Shown: positions 35,463 to 38,820 of the stretch, piece after piece
Numbering within the stretch: position 1 is the first letter of the stretch
Layout of the letters: each line of letters opens with the position of its first letter
NCBI RefSeq assembly: GCF_002159175.1
Contig: NZ_NFGZ01000027.1
Location: forward strand, 1 to 38,820
Source: Flavonifractor sp. An92
Lineage (GTDB): Bacteria > Bacillota > Clostridia > Oscillospirales > Oscillospiraceae
Reading direction: 5' to 3'
DNA: 38,820 nt
The notes under the pieces: model-generated
Told to the model about the DNA's origin: nothing
Seen by the model: the letters and a program-made list of their open reading frames with translations, nothing else
Database searches by the model: none
Position numbers and translations under genes: made by a program

Positions 35463-36261
35463 GCTGCTGCGCCTGGAGGGGCTGAGCTGCGGCTACGGCG
35501 CGCCCCTCTTCCGGGACCTCTCCCTGGCGGTGGACCGCGGGAAGATCCTCTGCCTCATGGGCCCCAACGGCTGCGGAAAGAGCACTCTTTTGAACACGGT
35601 CCTGGGGCTCCAGCGCCCCCTGGCCGGGCGGGTGCTGCTGGAGGGACGGGACGTGAAAACGTGCTCCCGGCGGGAGATCGCCCGGGTGCTGGCCCTGGTG
35701 CCCCAGCGGCACCAGCCCATGTTCCCCTATACGGTGCGCCAGGTGGTGCTCATGGGCCGCACCGCCCACCTCTCCCTCTTTTCCGGCCCCACGGAGGCGG
35801 ACGAGGCTATGTGCGACGCCGCGCTGGAGCAGGTGGGGCTGCTGCACCTGGCCGAGGCCCCCTACCACCAGCTCTCCGGCGGGGAATTGCAGCTGGTGCT
35901 GCTGGCCCGGGCGGTGGGGCAGCAGACTCCGCTGTTGCTGCTGGACGAGCCCACCGCCCATCTGGACCTGCGCAACGAGCTGCTCTTTCTGGAGACGGTG
36001 TCCCGCCTGGTCCGGGAGCGGCACATCGGTGTCCTCATGGCCACCCACGACCCGGACCACGCCTTTTACCTGGAGGAAGAGGGGTTACCGGTCACCGCCG
36101 CCCTCATCGCCAACGGGGGGCTCTTTGCCGCCGGACCGCCGGCGGAGACCCTGACGCCCCCCACTCTGGCCCAGGTCTATGGGGTGGAGGCCGCAGTGCT
36201 GGAGGGGCGCGTCCCCGGACAGCCCACGCTGCGGCGCATCGCCCCCCGACACATTCTCTGA
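35455..36261 (+). CDS. FecE/BtuD-type ABC transporter ATPase
   Basis: A 268-residue ATPase with Walker A GPNGCGKS (36-43), Q-loop VPQRH, signature LSGGELQLV and Walker B LLLLDEPTAHLDL, followed by the switch His in MATHDPDH. It starts with GTG inside the permease gene and is followed 13 bases later by the binding-protein gene. It energises the importer. Confidence 0.94.
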   Translation: MSELLRLEGLSCGYGAPLFRDLSLAVDRGKILCLMGPNGCGKSTLLNTVLGLQRPLAGRVLLEGRDVKTCSRREIARVLALVPQRHQPMFPYTVRQVVLMGRTAHLSLFSGPTEADEAMCDAALEQVGLLHLAEAPYHQLSGGELQLVLLARAVGQQTPLLLLDEPTAHLDLRNELLFLETVSRLVRERHIGVLMATHDPDHAFYLEEEGLPVTAALIANGGLFAAGPPAETLTPPTLAQVYGVEAAVLEGRVPGQPTLRRIAPRHIL

Positions 36262-36274
36262 GGAGGAAACCGGC

Positions 36275-37366
36275 ATGAAACAGCTGCGCACGTCTGCCCT
36301 TTGCCTGCTGCTCTGTCTGACCCTGCTGTGCGCCTGTGCCCCCACGGGAAAGCAGCAGGGCCCCGGCACTACCGAGACCCAGTCGGTCACCGATCTGGTG
36401 GGCCGGACGGTGGAAATTCCCAAGGAGCCCGCCTGCATCTGCGCCTTGGACCCCTTCTGCGCCCCCTTTGTGGTGGCCTTCGGCTACGGGGAGCAGGTGA
36501 AGGCCACCATTCCCTCCATCCAGCGGGATGTGCTCATCCAGTCCATCTGCCCCTCCCTCAAGGAGGCGGAGGTGGTGAAGAGCGGCGGTGTGGTCAACGC
36601 CGAGGCCCTGCTGAGCCTGGGAGTGGACCTGATCCTGCTGGACCGGGAGAGCTACGACGACCCGGACAGCCGGGCTAAGCTGGACGCCACCGGCATTCCC
36701 TACCTGGTGGTGGGCAACGCCACCATCGACGAGGCGCTGGAGGCGGTAGCCCTGGTGGGGGAGGTGCTCCACGCCGACGAGGAGGCGGAGCAGTACATCA
36801 CCTGGTACCGGGACTGTCTGGACCGGGCCGAGACGGTCAGCGCCGCCATCCCGGAGGAGGAGCGGCCCCGCCTCTACCACTCGGTGAACGAGGCGGTGCG
36901 CACCGACTACGCCGGGAGCCTTCCCGCCCAGTGGATCGCCGCCACCGGCGCGGAGAATGTCTCGCTGGAGGGCGGCCTCACCATGGAGGGGGGCAGCGCC
37001 TACACCACCCTGGAGCAGATCTTCGTCTGGGACCCGGACCTCATCATCTGTAACGAGGTTGGAGTGGCCGACTACATCCTCACCGATGAGAAGTGGAAGG
37101 GCCTGGGGGCCGTGGAGCGGGGCGATGTGTACCAGATGCCCATCGGCCTGAGCCGCTGGGGCCACCCCAACAGCATCGAGACTCCCCTGGCGGTGCTGTG
37201 GCTCACCGAGCTTCTCTACCCGGAGGAGTCCGACATCGACCTGGAAAAGGAGACCCGGGACTTTTATCAGACCTATTTTGACTATACGATCAGCGACGAG
37301 GAACTGGATGCGGTCCTGTCCGGCGATGGGATGCGCACCCCTAAGACCGGCGGAAAGGTGGAATGA
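36275..37366 (+). CDS. ABC transporter substrate-binding lipoprotein, TroA/BtuF fold
   Basis: A 363-residue exported lipoprotein with lipobox LCAC (lipid-bearing C21). It has the helical-backbone fold of iron-chelate, cobalamin and molybdate-type binding proteins: VTDLVGRTVEIPKEP at the start and SGGVVNAEALLSLGVDLILLD in the first lobe. The ATG at 36275 is chosen for the GAGGAGGAAA site; the open frame runs further upstream. C-terminal residues after about 320 are acidic and unlike usual siderophore binders. The ligand is unknown. Confidence 0.9.
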   Translation: MKQLRTSALCLLLCLTLLCACAPTGKQQGPGTTETQSVTDLVGRTVEIPKEPACICALDPFCAPFVVAFGYGEQVKATIPSIQRDVLIQSICPSLKEAEVVKSGGVVNAEALLSLGVDLILLDRESYDDPDSRAKLDATGIPYLVVGNATIDEALEAVALVGEVLHADEEAEQYITWYRDCLDRAETVSAAIPEEERPRLYHSVNEAVRTDYAGSLPAQWIAATGAENVSLEGGLTMEGGSAYTTLEQIFVWDPDLIICNEVGVADYILTDEKWKGLGAVERGDVYQMPIGLSRWGHPNSIETPLAVLWLTELLYPEESDIDLEKETRDFYQTYFDYTISDEELDAVLSGDGMRTPKTGGKVE

Positions 37367-37369
37367 GCT

Positions 37370-38116
37370 GTGGAAGAGAAGCTGCTGCTTTGCATTGATG
37401 ACACCGACACTCTGGACTCTCCCGGCACCGGCGAGGTGCTGGACACGCTGCTGGCCGCCCTGGCGGAGGAGGGCCTGGGACAGGGCTCCTTCATCACCCG
37501 GCACCAGCTGCTGGTCCACCCCGACATCCCCTACACCTCCCACAACAGCTCCATGTGTACCCAGGTGTGCACCGGCGACGGGGTGGGCGTGATCGCCTTT
37601 GCCCGCGCTTTTCTGGAGCGGACCTGGGTCCCCGGCTCCGACCCGGGGCTGTGCGCGGTATTTCCGGAGCGTTTGGCGGACCCGGCGGGATTGCTGGCCT
37701 TCGGTCAGGCGGCCAAGGAGCGGGTCCTCACCAAGGACGACGCCCGGGCCCTGGCGGAACGGGAACCGGAGGGGATCTTCCTCTCGGAGCACGGCGGCAC
37801 CGGGCAGGGCATCATCGGCGCGCTGGCCGGGTGCGGCCTGCGCCTGAGCGGGACCGACGGCCGCTGCCGGGGCAAGCTCTACCCCAGCGCAGTGGGGGAG
37901 AGCCTCACCGCTGCGGAGCTCATCGCCCGGGGCGGCGTGGACTGTGTGGCCGACCCGGAGGGGAAGGTTCTCCCCGGCGACACCCCGCTGGTCTTTGCCC
38001 GGCCCTGCAAGGCGGTGTTCCGCCGCGGCCTGCGCCTGGCGGTGGCGAAGCCCCGGCCCGACGGGGCCTGGGAGCTGCTGGCCAAGCAGGACCTGCCGGA
38101 GGTGTTTCTGGTATGA
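37370..38116 (+). CDS. TiaS N-domain-like protein in ABC operon
   Basis: A 248-residue soluble protein. Its N-terminus (LLLCIDDTDTLDSPGTGEV, DDTD at 10-13) resembles the DDTD motif of the kinase domain of archaeal TiaS, which phosphorylates C34 of tRNA-Ile2 before agmatine transfer. The TiaS OB-fold and Zn-ribbon are absent, and bacteria normally use TilS for that tRNA, so a different, ATP-using role tied to the transported compound is more likely (inference). The GTG start lies three bases after the binding-protein stop, and the stop overlaps the next start. Confidence 0.7.
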   Translation: MEEKLLLCIDDTDTLDSPGTGEVLDTLLAALAEEGLGQGSFITRHQLLVHPDIPYTSHNSSMCTQVCTGDGVGVIAFARAFLERTWVPGSDPGLCAVFPERLADPAGLLAFGQAAKERVLTKDDARALAEREPEGIFLSEHGGTGQGIIGALAGCGLRLSGTDGRCRGKLYPSAVGESLTAAELIARGGVDCVADPEGKVLPGDTPLVFARPCKAVFRRGLRLAVAKPRPDGAWELLAKQDLPEVFLV

Positions 38117-38325
38117 GCGGCTCTTTTGAACATACCCCGGCGGGGCGGACCTTCCGCTTCGGCCGCCACGCCCCGGAGGAGGCCCGGGCGGCGGTGTGCG
38201 CCCAGTACCGTCGGGACGACGAGGAGGAGACGGAGGACGACACCGTCTCCTGCTACAACTGCCGCTACCGGCGCTGGACCGTGGAGTCCTTCGTCTGTAT
38301 GCGGAAAGGAGAGGAAGAGACATGA
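38113..38325 (+). CDS. Small Cys-motif protein of unknown function
   Basis: A 70-residue protein, not recognised. The first half is charged with C29. The second half holds C47-Y-N-C50 and C62 in the segment CYNCRYRRWT...FVC, which could bind a metal with C29 or join a partner. It has no signal peptide or membrane helix. It overlaps both neighbours by ATGA, so its translation is coupled to the TiaS-like gene and to the exported protein gene, arguing for a shared task. Confidence 0.7.
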   Translation: MSGSFEHTPAGRTFRFGRHAPEEARAAVCAQYRRDDEEETEDDTVSCYNCRYRRWTVESFVCMRKGEEET

Positions 38326-38820
38326 GACGTGCGCTTTTCGCCCTGCTGGCAGCGCTATGCCTGCTGACCACCGCCGCCTCGGCGGAGGACGGGGCGGGCA
38401 AGGCCCAGCCCCTGGCCCTCAGCAGCAGCAGCGTGGCCGACGGAGCCACCAATGTGGCGGCGGACACCGCCATTCGCCTGGATTTCACCAAGAACGTGGT
38501 GAATCTGACGGTGAAGGACAACAATAAGACCTGCTTCTCGGTCACCGACTCCACCGGCGCGGCGGTGCCCATCGTGGTGAGCATGGGGGACGACCAGGTG
38601 GACCGGGACGTGCGCAATACCATCTACGTCTCACCGGCCCAGGCGTGGCCGGCGGGGGAGACCCTGACCCTCACCATCTCAGGGGATCTGATGGCCAAGA
38701 ACGGCACCTCTATGGGCACCGCCGCGCCGGTGGAGTCGGTGACCGAGAAGCAGGTCTTATTGTTGTCCTTCACCGTCAGATTCACCACGTTCTTGGTGAA
38801 ATCCAGGCGAATGGCGGTGT
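38322..38820 (+). CDS. Exported Ig-like (Big_5-type) protein, 3' part disrupted
   Basis: Begins with a signal peptide (1-21, cleavage near ASA) and continues with an Ig-like domain of the SbsA type (SSSVADGATNVAADTAIRLDF, then the LTISGDLMAKNG segment near 120-132). From about 38712 the reading frame runs through an inverted copy of its own upstream sequence, so the residues after about 130 (EKQVLLLSFTVR) are antisense-derived and not a real domain. The gene has no stop inside the window. Either an assembly fold-back or a true inversion explains this. Confidence 0.65.
   Translation, partial: MRRALFALLAALCLLTTAASAEDGAGKAQPLALSSSSVADGATNVAADTAIRLDFTKNVVNLTVKDNNKTCFSVTDSTGAAVPIVVSMGDDQVDRDVRNTIYVSPAQAWPAGETLTLTISGDLMAKNGTSMGTAAPVESVTEKQVLLLSFTVRFTTFLVKSRRMAV
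38464..38572 (+). repeat. Left arm of perfect 109-bp inverted repeat
   Basis: Read base by base, 38464-38572 is the exact reverse complement of 38712-38820. The 139 bases between the arms are unique. The left arm lies in the reading frame of the Ig-like protein and is therefore the original. Confidence 0.93.
38712..38820 (-). repeat. Right arm of perfect 109-bp inverted repeat
   Basis: The exact inverse copy of 38464-38572, running to the last base of the window; the repeat may continue beyond it. Absence of any mismatch over 109 bases suggests a very recent event or a fold-back assembly artefact. Confidence 0.93.

Noticed and set aside
36104-38623. An 839-codon minus-strand frame opposite the ABC operon
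   Set aside because: Shadow of the binding-protein and TiaS-like genes; compositional repeats only.

Overview
The window looks like chromosomal DNA of a GC-rich, low-oxygen gut Firmicute, most probably an Oscillospiraceae relative of Flavonifractor, Pseudoflavonifractor or Lawsonibacter. This is inferred from strong AGGAGG-type ribosome binding sites, GTG/TTG starts mixed with ATG, textbook TTGACA/TATAAT promoters with 17-base spacers, LicT/RAT control, an ECF transporter and SLH proteins. No insertion sequence, prophage, CRISPR array or toxin-antitoxin module is visible. The left edge lies inside a 5S rRNA gene. The right edge lies inside a perfect fold-back repeat, so the window may be a whole assembly contig.

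Layout. 1-293: two tandem, slightly different 5S rRNA genes, each with its own terminator. 321-3467: a small cupin, a MATE exporter (minus strand) and a DUF815 AAA+ ATPase. 3467-6994: an iron island with a DtxR-type regulator divergent from feoA-feoA-feoB and a tiny Cys-rich FeoB partner, with GTTAG/CTAAC half-sites between them. 7005-8577: an ArsR-type winged helix fused to a COG0523 (CobW-like) GTPase, followed by a CxxC thioredoxin-like protein. 8581-11944 (minus): a membrane protein, an OmpR-type response regulator, a flavodoxin-like protein and a sensor kinase in one operon. 12031-12306: a tRNA-Leu(UAA) and initiator tRNA-fMet transcription unit. 12355-14605: a DMT-family permease and a ROK regulator.

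14723-22612 is a sugar operon: CUT2-type ABC transporter (binding lipoprotein, double ATPase, permease), a xylulokinase-like FGGY kinase, a DUF4867 protein and a fucose/arabinose-isomerase-family protein. A palindrome at the ROK promoter recurs in imperfect form at this operon's promoter, so the ROK protein probably controls it. 22669-28622 is an ECF-type importer (S, fused A-A, T) co-transcribed with a PHP phosphoesterase, an inositol-monophosphatase-family enzyme and a MurR/RpiR regulator. 28629-33028 (minus) is a beta-glucoside PTS operon (licT, bglP, bglA) with a RAT antiterminator and overlapping terminator in the leader.

33144-34268 (minus) is a secreted protein with C-terminal SLH-like repeats. 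Divergent from it, 34379-38820 encodes a FecCD-type metal/chelate ABC importer whose operon continues with a protein resembling the N-terminal kinase domain of archaeal TiaS, a small Cys-motif protein and an exported Ig-like protein cut by the fold-back repeat. The two best candidates for undescribed systems are this ABC/TiaS-like operon and the ECF/two-phosphatase operon. The ArsR-GTPase fusion with an internal start is the most unusual single gene.
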